The notes beneath the pieces were generated by a model. The model ran no database searches. It saw only the letters and a list, made by a program, of their open reading frames with translations, and was not told the origin of the DNA. The position numbers and the translations under genes are program-made. From positions 1-36,627 of the forward strand of contig JAFXZY010000070.1 of assembly GCA_017541025.1 (NCBI GenBank): 36,627 nucleotides of DNA, written 5' to 3'. The number at the start of each line of letters is the position of its first letter. Positions within the stretch are counted from its first letter, which is position 1. Below, piece after piece: positions 24,155 to 33,129 of this stretch. Source of the DNA: Bacteroidaceae bacterium. Its GTDB lineage: Bacteria > Bacteroidota > Bacteroidia > Bacteroidales > Bacteroidaceae.

Positions 24155-27100
24155 TTATTTTACCAAAACCTTGCGCATGGTTCCATCATTCATGTGGATA
24201 ATGACGATACCCTTTCGTTTATGTGAAGAATGAGGAAGGAAAAGTGAAGAATCGACTTTTCTTCCTGAAAGGTCATAAACACTAATCGAGTTATCAATTA
24301 TCAATTGTCCATTATCAATTGAACTGATGCCGTCCACAATATCCATTGCTTCCTCTACACGGAAGGTTGAGCCGTCGTCGGTTGGACTATTTCCGTCATC
24401 CCAGAACTTTAGTGGACCGCCTCCTCCACCAAACTGGTTAATACAGCAATAGTCGGTTCCCGTTTCCCGTAGCACGAAACCTCCATTGTTGGGCAGCAAG
24501 TCCCACGTATAGTCGCCCTTACGCATCACGGCACTCTCACCGTCCTTGCTCAGTGTCTCGGCAAAACCTGTTGTGTAATTATACACCTTCACATGGTAGG
24601 GATCACCACCGAAGGCCCACAGGTATTCTGGCGTCTGGGTTATATTACCGTCATTTAGCTTTGGATAGTAAGGTTCACTTTCCTCTTTGCCTACATACCA
24701 GCCGCTACGAATGTGCATGTTATACCACACGGCATCTTTCTCTGAGGTGGAGAACTCAAAGGGTCCTGTCCATTCCGCCTCGTAATCCAACGTCAAATCT
24801 TCATGAACGGCAAAGGGGATGTCTTTAGGTTCTATCAGGTGAATGTAGGCGTTCTCCCAATTTTTGGATGGCATGGGCACCATAGAGCCATCTGCCACCT
24901 TTGCTGTCTCTTCGCCAATAACCTGTCCGTTAAACAAGATGCGGTTGGTAACGGCAAAGAAGCTCTCTTCTGCCAGTGCCAAAGCCTCTGTAGGATCAAA
25001 GTCGCCTGCTTCTTCTATCAGCCAACGGTTACCGTCGTCGGGTGTATCCCAACTGTTGATAACAATCTGGCCGTTGTTGTTGAAATAGTATGTGCCGCCG
25101 CTTTCGTTCTTGACAGAAAGCATATAAAGGTATTTCCCATCTGCATTATCAGTACTAAAATGAATGGGAGTTCCCAAAGCATCTACCCACGTTCCATTGT
25201 CTTGATAGTTAAGGAATTCCTCTGTAACAGGGCTGTAAAGGTAGTTTTTACCTTCAATATAGAGGATGGCAAAGAGTTTGTCTTCCTCTGGCGCATCTCT
25301 TCTGGTCTGTCCTGCTGCCAGACCGGTGTGATAATCATCCAGCACCAGTCCACCACGTCGGCACTTGAGGGTGTAGAGCTTATTGTTGGCAAATAGATTT
25401 TCCTCAGGTTCGTCTCCCGGATCCTCTCCCGGATCAATGATATCCGGCATGCGGCCACTGACAAGATCATCGTAGATTGTCTGAGAACGGATAGCTAACC
25501 ACTCAGAGGCCTCCTGTACCTGTGCGGCGTAGTCGGTGTAATCACCCCATACTTTTCGGTTGTCATTTAAAGAGTTCTTGGCAAAGTCGTAGTAGTCTTG
25601 GCAGTATTCTAACAATTCCGTCAGATCATTTTCCATGAACTGCTCCCACAATTCTTTATAGATATCATTTAATGGTTCGTATTTGAAGCGTAGGTCGCGA
25701 ATAAATTCTACCACTTCCATTCCAGGGCAATCTATCCAGTAGTTATTGGTGGCTTCGTTACGGAAGTAGTTTCCATACCGCTCGTAGCCATACGCCCAAT
25801 CAAGATCCCATACGGGACCAAAGACATATTTACTTGTGTCGCTTTCAAACGATTCGCGATAGCAGAAGGTACTTTTGGGATGGTAAAACTCATAGTTCAG
25901 AATTAACTCGTTAACCATCATGAAACGTGCCAACTGCGTAATATCAACGTACTTTGAGATATCACGCTTCCAATAGACTGTACGCATGAATTCGTTGAAG
26001 TTCGAGGACACATCCTCCAGCGTCAGCTTCGTAGTGCCCTCCGAGAATGTTGGCTCCTTAACGTTGATGGGCAGACCGTAAGGTTCCGAACGGAATTTTT
26101 GACCATTTTCTACATCGTAATAGGAATCAAGTTCTAACAAAGCGGCAGCGCTCTCATCGTCCAGATTGACACTGTTGTTGGCGAAACCGACTTTTTCTGT
26201 AAAGTTATAACTTCCACGGTATTCGCCATTAAGATAGATGTCAACAGGTACTATATGGTTGGCTGCAGCTGCTCCCATCAGGTTGGCAGCTTTCATACCT
26301 ATGGCGTTAGACATCATCGAACCGGTCTGGTAATTACTCAACAGAACCCAGTTCTTGCCTCTCTTCATACCCAGAGGTTTTACTGCGTTTGCAAACTTCA
26401 GTCGGTAGGGCTTCTTAGGCCAGCCCCAACTACTGTTGCCACGCCCTTTTATCTGCACTTCAGTTTCGTCCATCGAAGGGAATATGTCGTGGCCATCGAT
26501 GCGGATGGTGGCATCCTTGAAATAATCCTTGCTTGTAATGGGCAGACCGTCGGAAGTGTTGATATAGATGGTGGGAACTTCAGCACGGTCTGTCAGCCAA
26601 TCCACATGAACACGAACAATACGTCCATAAGGCTGCATGGAATAGGTGCCAGTGCCCTTCTCTGAAGAATCAACAGGCAGCAGCATCCTGTAGCCAGGAC
26701 GAGTTATAACGTAATAGATGTCTTTGTCGAAACGCAAGCGCGAGACCTTACTCTCTTGCTGTTCATTTTTTACATATACCTCAACATTCTCGTCCTCGGT
26801 CAGTTTGAACGATGGTGTCAGGCGTTTGCCTATAGCACAGATAGTTGCGAAGACAGTATCAGCAATTATCTCCCCGTCTACATCCGTAAACACCTGGTCG
26901 TTATATTTGTTATTGAACTTGAACGACTCAAAAGTGGGGAAATCCGTTGGTGCCGTTTCGCTTACAGAATCCACATCGGCCAGCGCATAAGTGAATGTCT
27001 GCCCCATGTTGGTCTCAATAACCAACTGCCCGTTTGTCTCGCTAAACTTAGTGACATAGCCCTTTGGGTAAGCTTCCAACCGACCGTCTTTCAGATATAC

Positions 27101-27676
27101 GTGCAGGGCATCAGGGAAAGAAGTGCGTTCTGCAGGATCGGGGTCTATCTGCGGATCAGAACCAGGATCATCCCCTTTTTTCTCAAAGAAAAAGTGTTCA
27201 TTGTTACTATTTCCCCATCCTCCGTGATACGTACCTAATAGCCCTTGGTCATATCGGAGATTCCAGTAATAAGAATCGGCTACTACGCTGTTGATGCTGA
27301 ACGAGCCGTCACCATTCTCGAGTACATACCACAAATGGCTTTGGTCATCAGGCGCAGAATCCGCCAGAGTCATATACTTATAATTAGCATCCACTCGGTC
27401 TGTTGTATATATGAGATATTGACCGCTTGTTTCGTTTCGGAAAGTATAGCCGGATTTGGTATTAGTAACTACCCAAAAGGCATCAGCCGTTAAAGCACTG
27501 CCATCTTTCATGTAGCAGATATATGGATCTACGTTGTGATATGCGCCCAATGCTACGTACCCATCACCTTGCAGACAAGAGATGGAATAGACTCCGTTCT
27601 CTAATGCGGCAAACGTTCTCAGTGGACATAAGCAGAAATATAAGATAATCAGGTAAAATAGAGACTTTTTCATCAT
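24155..27676 (-). CDS. Large secreted CotH-family protein with lectin-like regions and T9SS-like tail
   Basis: 1173 residues with a signal peptide (MMKKSLFYLIILYFCLCPL). A ricin-like/lectin-like region (about 20-170) is followed by a linker with Asp/Pro repeats and a CotH kinase-like domain (about 365-740): VQIKGRGNSSWGWPKKPYRL, WVLLSNYQTGSMMSNAIGMK, SYNFTEKVG and FGPVWDLDWAYG. Some CotH proteins are atypical protein kinases; activity here is not proven. A second lectin-like region (about 758-890) and further beta-rich sequence follow. The C-terminal ~50 residues (SVYDLSGRKV, GIVIIHMNDGTMRKVLVK) look like a T9SS sorting tail. The linker SIDNGQLIIDNS is encoded by the AATTGATAATTGA mini-repeat. 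It lies 38 nt after the symporter gene. Confidence 0.85.
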   Translation of the reverse strand: MMKKSLFYLIILYFCLCPLRTFAALENGVYSISCLQGDGYVALGAYHNVDPYICYMKDGSALTADAFWVVTNTKSGYTFRNETSGQYLIYTTDRVDANYKYMTLADSAPDDQSHLWYVLENGDGSFSINSVVADSYYWNLRYDQGLLGTYHGGWGNSNNEHFFFEKKGDDPGSDPQIDPDPAERTSFPDALHVYLKDGRLEAYPKGYVTKFSETNGQLVIETNMGQTFTYALADVDSVSETAPTDFPTFESFKFNNKYNDQVFTDVDGEIIADTVFATICAIGKRLTPSFKLTEDENVEVYVKNEQQESKVSRLRFDKDIYYVITRPGYRMLLPVDSSEKGTGTYSMQPYGRIVRVHVDWLTDRAEVPTIYINTSDGLPITSKDYFKDATIRIDGHDIFPSMDETEVQIKGRGNSSWGWPKKPYRLKFANAVKPLGMKRGKNWVLLSNYQTGSMMSNAIGMKAANLMGAAAANHIVPVDIYLNGEYRGSYNFTEKVGFANNSVNLDDESAAALLELDSYYDVENGQKFRSEPYGLPINVKEPTFSEGTTKLTLEDVSSNFNEFMRTVYWKRDISKYVDITQLARFMMVNELILNYEFYHPKSTFCYRESFESDTSKYVFGPVWDLDWAYGYERYGNYFRNEATNNYWIDCPGMEVVEFIRDLRFKYEPLNDIYKELWEQFMENDLTELLEYCQDYYDFAKNSLNDNRKVWGDYTDYAAQVQEASEWLAIRSQTIYDDLVSGRMPDIIDPGEDPGDEPEENLFANNKLYTLKCRRGGLVLDDYHTGLAAGQTRRDAPEEDKLFAILYIEGKNYLYSPVTEEFLNYQDNGTWVDALGTPIHFSTDNADGKYLYMLSVKNESGGTYYFNNNGQIVINSWDTPDDGNRWLIEEAGDFDPTEALALAEESFFAVTNRILFNGQVIGEETAKVADGSMVPMPSKNWENAYIHLIEPKDIPFAVHEDLTLDYEAEWTGPFEFSTSEKDAVWYNMHIRSGWYVGKEESEPYYPKLNDGNITQTPEYLWAFGGDPYHVKVYNYTTGFAETLSKDGESAVMRKGDYTWDLLPNNGGFVLRETGTDYCCINQFGGGGGPLKFWDDGNSPTDDGSTFRVEEAMDIVDGISSIDNGQLIIDNSISVYDLSGRKVDSSLFLPHSSHKRKGIVIIHMNDGTMRKVLVK
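24291..24322 (-). repeat. AATTGATAATTGA mini-repeat inside the CotH-family gene
   Basis: On the minus strand this contains ACAATTGATAATTGATAA, identical over 18 nt to 1266-1283. In the CotH gene it is read in frame as the linker SIDNGQLIIDNS just before the C-terminal tail. Confidence 0.75.
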
Positions 27677-27714
27677 TTATGGTATTGTTAAACTTAAGAG
27701 GTTTTTCTGTTTAG

Positions 27715-29196
27715 TTATTGTAACATGATTTCAGGGGAGGTGGTCCGGTTAATTCCGTTTTTGGAGAAAACCAGCAGCCCCAGAAATGTTAGGGCGGCAT
27801 TTATCAGCAACAGTTCGTAGCTGAAGTGATAGTTCCAGAGGATGGGAGCCAGACAATCAAGGAGTATGCATATTATGGGTGAGATAATAGCTACATATGG
27901 AACGGCCCTGTCTATCACGCGTCTGTGAGTAAAGAGACCAAAGCAGAATAGTCCCAGCAGTGGTCCGTAAGTGTAGCCCGCCAATCGGTAAATGGTGTCG
28001 ATGATGGTACCGCTTCCTGCTAAATGGAATATTGTGATGCAAAGGGCAAAAGCCAGCGCAACCGTAGCATGAACATGGTAACGTATACGCAGCGCCTTCT
28101 TAACATCTATTTCCTTGCGTTCCACCTTCAGAATATCAACGCAGATGCTGGTTGTCAGGGCTGTCATGGCACTGTCGGCACTTGATAAAGCTGCTGCCGT
28201 AATACCTATTGTGAACGGGAATACGACAAGGGTCCCCAGTGCTCCACTACCAACAAGCATGGGCAGCAAACGGTCTCCTGCATCAGGAATGGCAACGCCT
28301 CTTTGAGCGGCAAAGGTATAAAGCAGGACACCAAGAGAAAGAAAGAGGAAGTTCACGGGCAGGATGCATGCCCCGTAGAGACACATATTCTTTTGTGCAG
28401 CACGCAGAGAGGAACAGGTAAGATTCTTCTGCATCATATCCTGATCTAACCCGTTCATCACAATGGTTATGAACATACCGTTAATGAACTGGCGAAAAAA
28501 GAACTGCGTACTTGATGTGTCCCAGCAGAATAGCTGACCCATAGGACTCTGTGCGATGGTCTCAGCAATGCCAGATGGCGTAAGATTCAACTTCGCCGAA
28601 ACGCCCCAGATAATAAATACAGTGGCAAGAAGCATACAGAAGGTTTGCAGGGCATCTGTGCGGATAATGTTTTCTGTGCCACCACGCCGTGTATAGAGAA
28701 AAATAGCCAACAAGATAACGCCTATGGTAAACCAGAAGGGTAGTCCCAGCGGGCGAATGGCCATTTCGTGCAGCACTGTGCAGGTCAGGTAAAGGCGGGC
28801 AGCAGCACCGGTCAGTTTGCTCAGCAGGAAGAAGCAGGAACCGGTCAGGTGGCTTCTCCGTCCGAAACGCTCTGCCAGATAAGTATAGATGCTGGTCAGC
28901 TGCAGTCGGTAGTATAGGGGCAGAAGCACAAAGGCAATGACAACAAAGCCGGCAAAGAAACCCAGGCACATCTGAATATAGGTCATGCCGTTCTGATTCA
29001 CCCACCCCGGCACACTCACAAGGCTGACTCCGCTGATGCTGGAGCCTATCATGCCAAAGGCAACAAGAAGCCAGGGCGACTTTCTTCCTGCTCGGAAGAA
29101 AGCATCATTGTCACCCTCCGATTTTGCCATTTTTGCAAAGACATACAACAGGAGAATGTATAGCGATAGAGCGGTGAATACAAAATAATTTGCCAT
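27715..29196 (-). CDS. Sodium:solute symporter family protein
   Basis: 493 residues with about 13 TM helices, SSS family. Typical features include the N-terminal LYVFAKMAKSEGDNDAFFRAGRKSPW loop (first 20 residues of it shared by many SSS proteins), GMIGSSISGVSLVSVPGW (about 53-70), the TRRGGTENIIRTDALQTF segment (about 169-186) and ADSAMTALTTSICVDIL (about 314-330). These proteins couple uptake of sugars, organic acids or other solutes to sodium. It is first in an apparent operon with the CotH and CE15-phosphodiesterase genes, suggesting that it imports a product released by those secreted enzymes; the substrate is unknown. A -7 element TAAATTTG lies at 29237-29244 without a clear -33 box. 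Confidence 0.9.
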   Translation of the reverse strand: MANYFVFTALSLYILLLYVFAKMAKSEGDNDAFFRAGRKSPWLLVAFGMIGSSISGVSLVSVPGWVNQNGMTYIQMCLGFFAGFVVIAFVLLPLYYRLQLTSIYTYLAERFGRRSHLTGSCFFLLSKLTGAAARLYLTCTVLHEMAIRPLGLPFWFTIGVILLAIFLYTRRGGTENIIRTDALQTFCMLLATVFIIWGVSAKLNLTPSGIAETIAQSPMGQLFCWDTSSTQFFFRQFINGMFITIVMNGLDQDMMQKNLTCSSLRAAQKNMCLYGACILPVNFLFLSLGVLLYTFAAQRGVAIPDAGDRLLPMLVGSGALGTLVVFPFTIGITAAALSSADSAMTALTTSICVDILKVERKEIDVKKALRIRYHVHATVALAFALCITIFHLAGSGTIIDTIYRLAGYTYGPLLGLFCFGLFTHRRVIDRAVPYVAIISPIICILLDCLAPILWNYHFSYELLLINAALTFLGLLVFSKNGINRTTSPEIMLQ

Positions 29197-29507
29197 TTCA
29201 AAAGACTCTTGTTCGTTTTCTTATAGTTTGTCGTTGCAAATTTAGAAAAAAAACTTAAACAAAAGCGTATATTATTATTAATAATAAGGTGGGGATGAAA
29301 AAATCAGGTGATATTTAAAAAAAATTAAAAAAAAATATGTGGGTTATGATTTTTTTTTGTATTTTTGAAAGCGAAATGACTGTTGAATGATTTTCAGGGC
29401 GCGTTTTCCTGATATTATGAGTATTTTAACGCGGTCATATAATTTAAGATTTAATACCCATATCTGAAAGAATATTTCAATACCATTAAAAATATGAGTT
29501 AAATTTT
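29197..29507. promoter_or_regulatory. AT-rich divergent intergenic region
   Basis: A 311-bp gene-free stretch between the divergent symporter and fimbrial operons. On the minus strand TAAATTTG (29237-29244) is a likely -7 element for the symporter. On the plus strand TATTTTTG (29360-29367) is a likely -7 element for the fimbrial operon, which would have a ~135-nt leader; neither has a good TTTG at 19 nt. Long A and T tracts (29247-29360) and a weak hairpin CAGGGCGCGTTTTCCTG (29395-29411) are the only other visible structure. Confidence 0.5.
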
Positions 29508-30083
29508 ATGCATAGGAATTCTCTTTGTATACTTTTCCTTCTATTCCTGCTCATAGGTAGCCCTTTAACCTATGCACAACGTATTGCTATCAACAACAAT
29601 GTACTATTTGATGCGGCGGGAGCGTTGTCTATGGGTATTGAAATCCCCTGTTCAAAGAAGATATCCATTGAAACTTATGCCAGTGTCAGGCCATGGAAAC
29701 GTGCAGAAGATAATGTCCATAAGCACTGGTTATTGCAGACTCAATGCCGAATTTGGCCCTGCCAAGTCATGAACGGCTTTTTCTATGGTCCTTACGCACA
29801 TACTGGTCAGTTCAATATAGGAAACCATGAGTTGTTTTTTGGCCTTCTTAATGGACTGAAGCCAAATCGCTACGAAGGATGGCTGATAGGTGGCGGCATG
29901 GGCGTGGGTTACGAATACGTATTGGCTAAGCATTGGAGCCTCTGCGCTGAGGTGGGCGTGGGCTATACATATATTAAATATAAGAAATATGACTGTGAGG
30001 TATGCGGTAGAATGAAAGAAGATAAAGCGTATCATTACTTTGGTGTCTCCAGATTGGCCCTTAGTCTCATATATGTGTTTTAA
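29508..30083 (+). CDS. DUF3575 family outer-membrane protein (fimbrial locus)
   Basis: 191 residues with a signal peptide (about 1-24, ending TYAQ). The sequence pattern RIAINNNVLFDAAGALSMGI, the central YGPYAHTGQFNIGN and GWLIGGGMGVGYEYVLAKHW, and the end FGVSRLALSLIYVF fit DUF3575, a small beta-barrel-like family frequently found first in Mfa/Fim-type fimbrial operons of Bacteroidales. Its precise role is not known; alternating hydrophobic strands and the terminal aromatic residue suggest the outer membrane. It is the first gene of a five-gene rightward operon, 20 nt before the next. Confidence 0.85.
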   Translation: MHRNSLCILFLLFLLIGSPLTYAQRIAINNNVLFDAAGALSMGIEIPCSKKISIETYASVRPWKRAEDNVHKHWLLQTQCRIWPCQVMNGFFYGPYAHTGQFNIGNHELFFGLLNGLKPNRYEGWLIGGGMGVGYEYVLAKHWSLCAEVGVGYTYIKYKKYDCEVCGRMKEDKAYHYFGVSRLALSLIYVF

Positions 30084-30103
30084 CCTTATCACTCTGTGGC
30101 AAT

Positions 30104-31618
30104 ATGATTATTTTTGGCAAACATATCATTAAGAACTTGCATAAAATTACCATTGGTGGCAATGGGGTGTTTCTTCTGCTGCTGAGCATTTTTCTGCCTG
30201 TAACCGCATCCGTGGGCTTGGCAAAGAAGCAGGATACGAAAAAGCCTGTTCGCGAATACGTGATGACGATTAACCGTTCTGCTTTGGCAGTAGTGGACAG
30301 CAATGTGGTTGTCTCCCTCCAGATGACAGCTATTCAGGATGTTCCACCGACACAGGTTGTCGTCTTGGCACCGGTACTGATGGATACACTAACACAACGT
30401 CAGGTGGAGTTCCCCTTAGTGTTCATTAACAGCCGTACCCAGCAAATCTATTTTGAACGTAGTCTAAAGAAAGAATACCCCGATGCTATTGCCGTACAAA
30501 AAAAGAGAGGCAAGAATCTGAACATAGACTATCTCCGTTCTACCAGATATGAACCATGGATGGATAAGGCAGTGCTAAAACTACGCAAGCAGAGTTGCGC
30601 CTGCAGCAATATGAAGGACAGGGGCGAGGAGATAATAGCTTCCTTCGGTAAAGAGGAAGAGGTAGTGCCTGAGATAAAGCTCTTCCCTGTATATCTGATA
30701 CCACCTGCTGACAATGAAGTGAAGGTGCGTGAGGAAAAGGGATCGGCATACCTGTGTTTCGAGGTTAACAAATGGGATATAAAACCAGATTATATGAGCA
30801 ATCCTACAGAGCTTATGAAGATACACAACTCTGTGAATTTGGTTAAGAATGACTCTGACGTCACTATCCGTAAAATGACAATTGAGGGGTATGCCTCGCC
30901 TGAAGGACCGGAATATAAGAACCTCATTCTAAGCGAGAATAGAACAGCAGCTCTGAAGAGTTATCTGCAGGCAACACAGATTGCAAAGAACATCAATGTG
31001 GAGGCCGTCGGAAAAGGTGAAAACTGGGAAGGCTTTGTGAACTATCTCAAGAATCATGCAGAAGTTCCCCAGCGCACTAAGTTGCTTAGCATTGCAAATG
31101 GATACATAACAAACGATGAGAAGGAGCAGCAGATGCGACGGGAGACTCCCGAGGGCTTCTCTTATGTACTGAAAGAAGTTTTTCCGGCCTTGCGCTGTAC
31201 GGATTATACGGTTATATACACCGTCAGACCTTTTACCCTTGAGGAGTCGGAAAGGGTATTTGAAACACGTCCTGTCAACCTTAACTTAAGCGAAATTTAC
31301 CGACTGGCAGACAAATATGCCCACAACGAGGAGAAGTATTACTCAATTATTCGCAAGGCATATATGCTATATCCCAATGACTCTTATATCAACCTTACTA
31401 TGGCTTATCTGGCTATCAGGAAAGGTGAAGCAGATGAGGCTTCCGAATTTCTGAGCAAGGTGGGCGACTGTCCTGAGAAGATGTTGAACGAAGGTATTGT
31501 GGCCTATCTGAAAAACGATTTGGAAAATGCAGTCAGACTTGTTGAAGAAGCCGCTAAGAAGGGTGTTAAAGAAGCTGCTGCACAGCTTGAGGAATTTAGC
31601 AAAATTAAAAAACCATAA
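30104..31618 (+). CDS. DUF3868 / OmpA-like fimbrial-locus protein
   Basis: 504 residues with an N-terminal membrane segment (VFLLLLSIFLPVTASVGLA, about 22-40). The N-terminal half (INRSALAVVDSNVVVSLQM and the Pro-rich VYLIPPADNEVKV) fits the DUF3868 group encoded in Bacteroidales fimbrial loci. An OmpA-like domain (about 230-330) has MTIEGYASPEGPEYKNLILS followed by ENRTAALKSYL, a peptidoglycan-binding fold. The C-terminal ~100 residues are helical, TPR-like (ALRKAYMLYP-type spacing: YSIIRKAYMLYPNDSYINLT). It may anchor the fimbrial assembly between outer membrane and cell wall. This role is inference from domain content. Confidence 0.82.
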   Translation: MIIFGKHIIKNLHKITIGGNGVFLLLLSIFLPVTASVGLAKKQDTKKPVREYVMTINRSALAVVDSNVVVSLQMTAIQDVPPTQVVVLAPVLMDTLTQRQVEFPLVFINSRTQQIYFERSLKKEYPDAIAVQKKRGKNLNIDYLRSTRYEPWMDKAVLKLRKQSCACSNMKDRGEEIIASFGKEEEVVPEIKLFPVYLIPPADNEVKVREEKGSAYLCFEVNKWDIKPDYMSNPTELMKIHNSVNLVKNDSDVTIRKMTIEGYASPEGPEYKNLILSENRTAALKSYLQATQIAKNINVEAVGKGENWEGFVNYLKNHAEVPQRTKLLSIANGYITNDEKEQQMRRETPEGFSYVLKEVFPALRCTDYTVIYTVRPFTLEESERVFETRPVNLNLSEIYRLADKYAHNEEKYYSIIRKAYMLYPNDSYINLTMAYLAIRKGEADEASEFLSKVGDCPEKMLNEGIVAYLKNDLENAVRLVEEAAKKGVKEAAAQLEEFSKIKKP

Positions 31619-31632
31619 AACATATATTTACT

Positions 31633-33129
31633 ATGTACCATTCTAAAAAAAACATCGTAACGCTTTTTTTATTCAGTGTTGTTCTTCTTGGTTGCAGCCA
31701 GTACGAAGATGTTGACGACACCAAAGAGGTAAACAAACATGATAATACCGGTGTGGTATTCCGCCTTCGCACAAATGTTTCGGCTGATCCTTTCACACGT
31801 AGTGCAGAGGACAGTTATTTACATGAGCAGGGTAAACCGGAAGAGTATAATGTGAACAACGCACGGGTTTATCTCTTTGACGCTCCCTCCAAACTTTTTG
31901 TCAAAAGTTTCTTGCTTACAAATCTGACGCGTTCTGGTACCGACGCAAGTGGTAACATCATTTATGAGACAGAGCATGTGTACGTACCACAGGGTACCTA
32001 TGATATTTTCGTAACGGCCAATACAGACAGGTTGATCAGCAAGAATACAGAGTCAGAATTCCTGGCCGACATAGACAGTATATCGTATGTAAAAGCATAT
32101 ATTGATGATATTTCCAAAGGCATTGTTATGACAAACCGTGCATCAGAGAATACCGGTATTGTTATAGCAAATAACCCAGAGTACGAGGACAATGTTGTTA
32201 ATATAACCCTGGAGCGTGTCTTGGCCCGTATAGATATTGCCAAAGGCAGCGAATCGTTCCAGTTGACTGATGATTATGGTAAGATGTATGCCACAATAAC
32301 ACTTGACAAATTCTATATTGTGAATATGCCCAAGTACTATTATTCGTATCGGCATACAGCTGTTCTCAATTCTATGATAGAACCTGACTGGAACCTCAAC
32401 GAGCATTTCGGTAATGTAAAGGATGTTAATGGGTATGTAGTAGATCCTTATTTCTTTGAAAAAACAATTGATGCATCTGCATTCAATAACTCAAAAAAAT
32501 ACTATGAGCATTTCTTTGGTGACTTCAGCAATCCAAATGCCGTAGCGTGGACTTTTCTCAAACCCGTAGGAGAAACCCCAGATTATAATTCGGTGTATTG
32601 CCTGGAAAACTGTACGCTGGCCCCTGCCCAGAAAAACGGTTATAGTACAGGTGTTATCTTTAGAGGCAAGATGGAGCCTTATAACAACGTGTTTCGTTTA
32701 GCTGACGATGGTAATTTGGTGTTGGTTACTGATAAGACTAAATATCCTGAGGTTTTATATTACTACAAATACAAATTCTATGACTCTCCTGAGGCTTTGG
32801 CATCAGCTATTGGCGTAACTTCACTTAGCGACGTCAGTTTAGATATGTATAAGGTACGGAAATATGAGAAGACCGACGAGGGCTATCTTTCCTATTACAC
32901 ATACTGGATCCGCCATTTGGACAACTACAAGCCAACCACCATGGGTGTGATGGAATTTGGCATTGTACGCAACAACCTTTACCGCTTGCTCATTACCAAT
33001 GTATCAGGCTTGGGATATCCAGACGTGCCCGTCAATACGGATACTCCAGACGAAGGAGAGACTTATTTGTCGGTAGTTCTCAATGTTAAACCTTGGATTG
33101 TCAGAGACCTTACAAATATTGTGCTTTGA
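31633..33129 (+). CDS. Mfa1-like fimbrillin lipoprotein (fimbrial subunit)
   Basis: 498 residues; lipoprotein signal with Cys21 in VVLLGCS. A donor-strand-like segment (VVFRLRTNVS) is followed by an Arg site (FTRSAED, R56-S57), where Arg-specific proteolysis activates fimbrillins of Porphyromonas. Then come two beta-sandwich domains with typical fimbrillin features: NNARVYLFDA, VYVPQGTYDIFVTANTD, NITLERVLARIDIA and the end GIVRNNLYRLLITNVSGLG, YLSVVLNVKPW. It is probably the main or an accessory shaft subunit of an Mfa-type pilus. It shares many stretches with the C-terminal part of the protein at 34094. The stop overlaps the next start. Confidence 0.88.
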   Translation: MYHSKKNIVTLFLFSVVLLGCSQYEDVDDTKEVNKHDNTGVVFRLRTNVSADPFTRSAEDSYLHEQGKPEEYNVNNARVYLFDAPSKLFVKSFLLTNLTRSGTDASGNIIYETEHVYVPQGTYDIFVTANTDRLISKNTESEFLADIDSISYVKAYIDDISKGIVMTNRASENTGIVIANNPEYEDNVVNITLERVLARIDIAKGSESFQLTDDYGKMYATITLDKFYIVNMPKYYYSYRHTAVLNSMIEPDWNLNEHFGNVKDVNGYVVDPYFFEKTIDASAFNNSKKYYEHFFGDFSNPNAVAWTFLKPVGETPDYNSVYCLENCTLAPAQKNGYSTGVIFRGKMEPYNNVFRLADDGNLVLVTDKTKYPEVLYYYKYKFYDSPEALASAIGVTSLSDVSLDMYKVRKYEKTDEGYLSYYTYWIRHLDNYKPTTMGVMEFGIVRNNLYRLLITNVSGLGYPDVPVNTDTPDEGETYLSVVLNVKPWIVRDLTNIVL

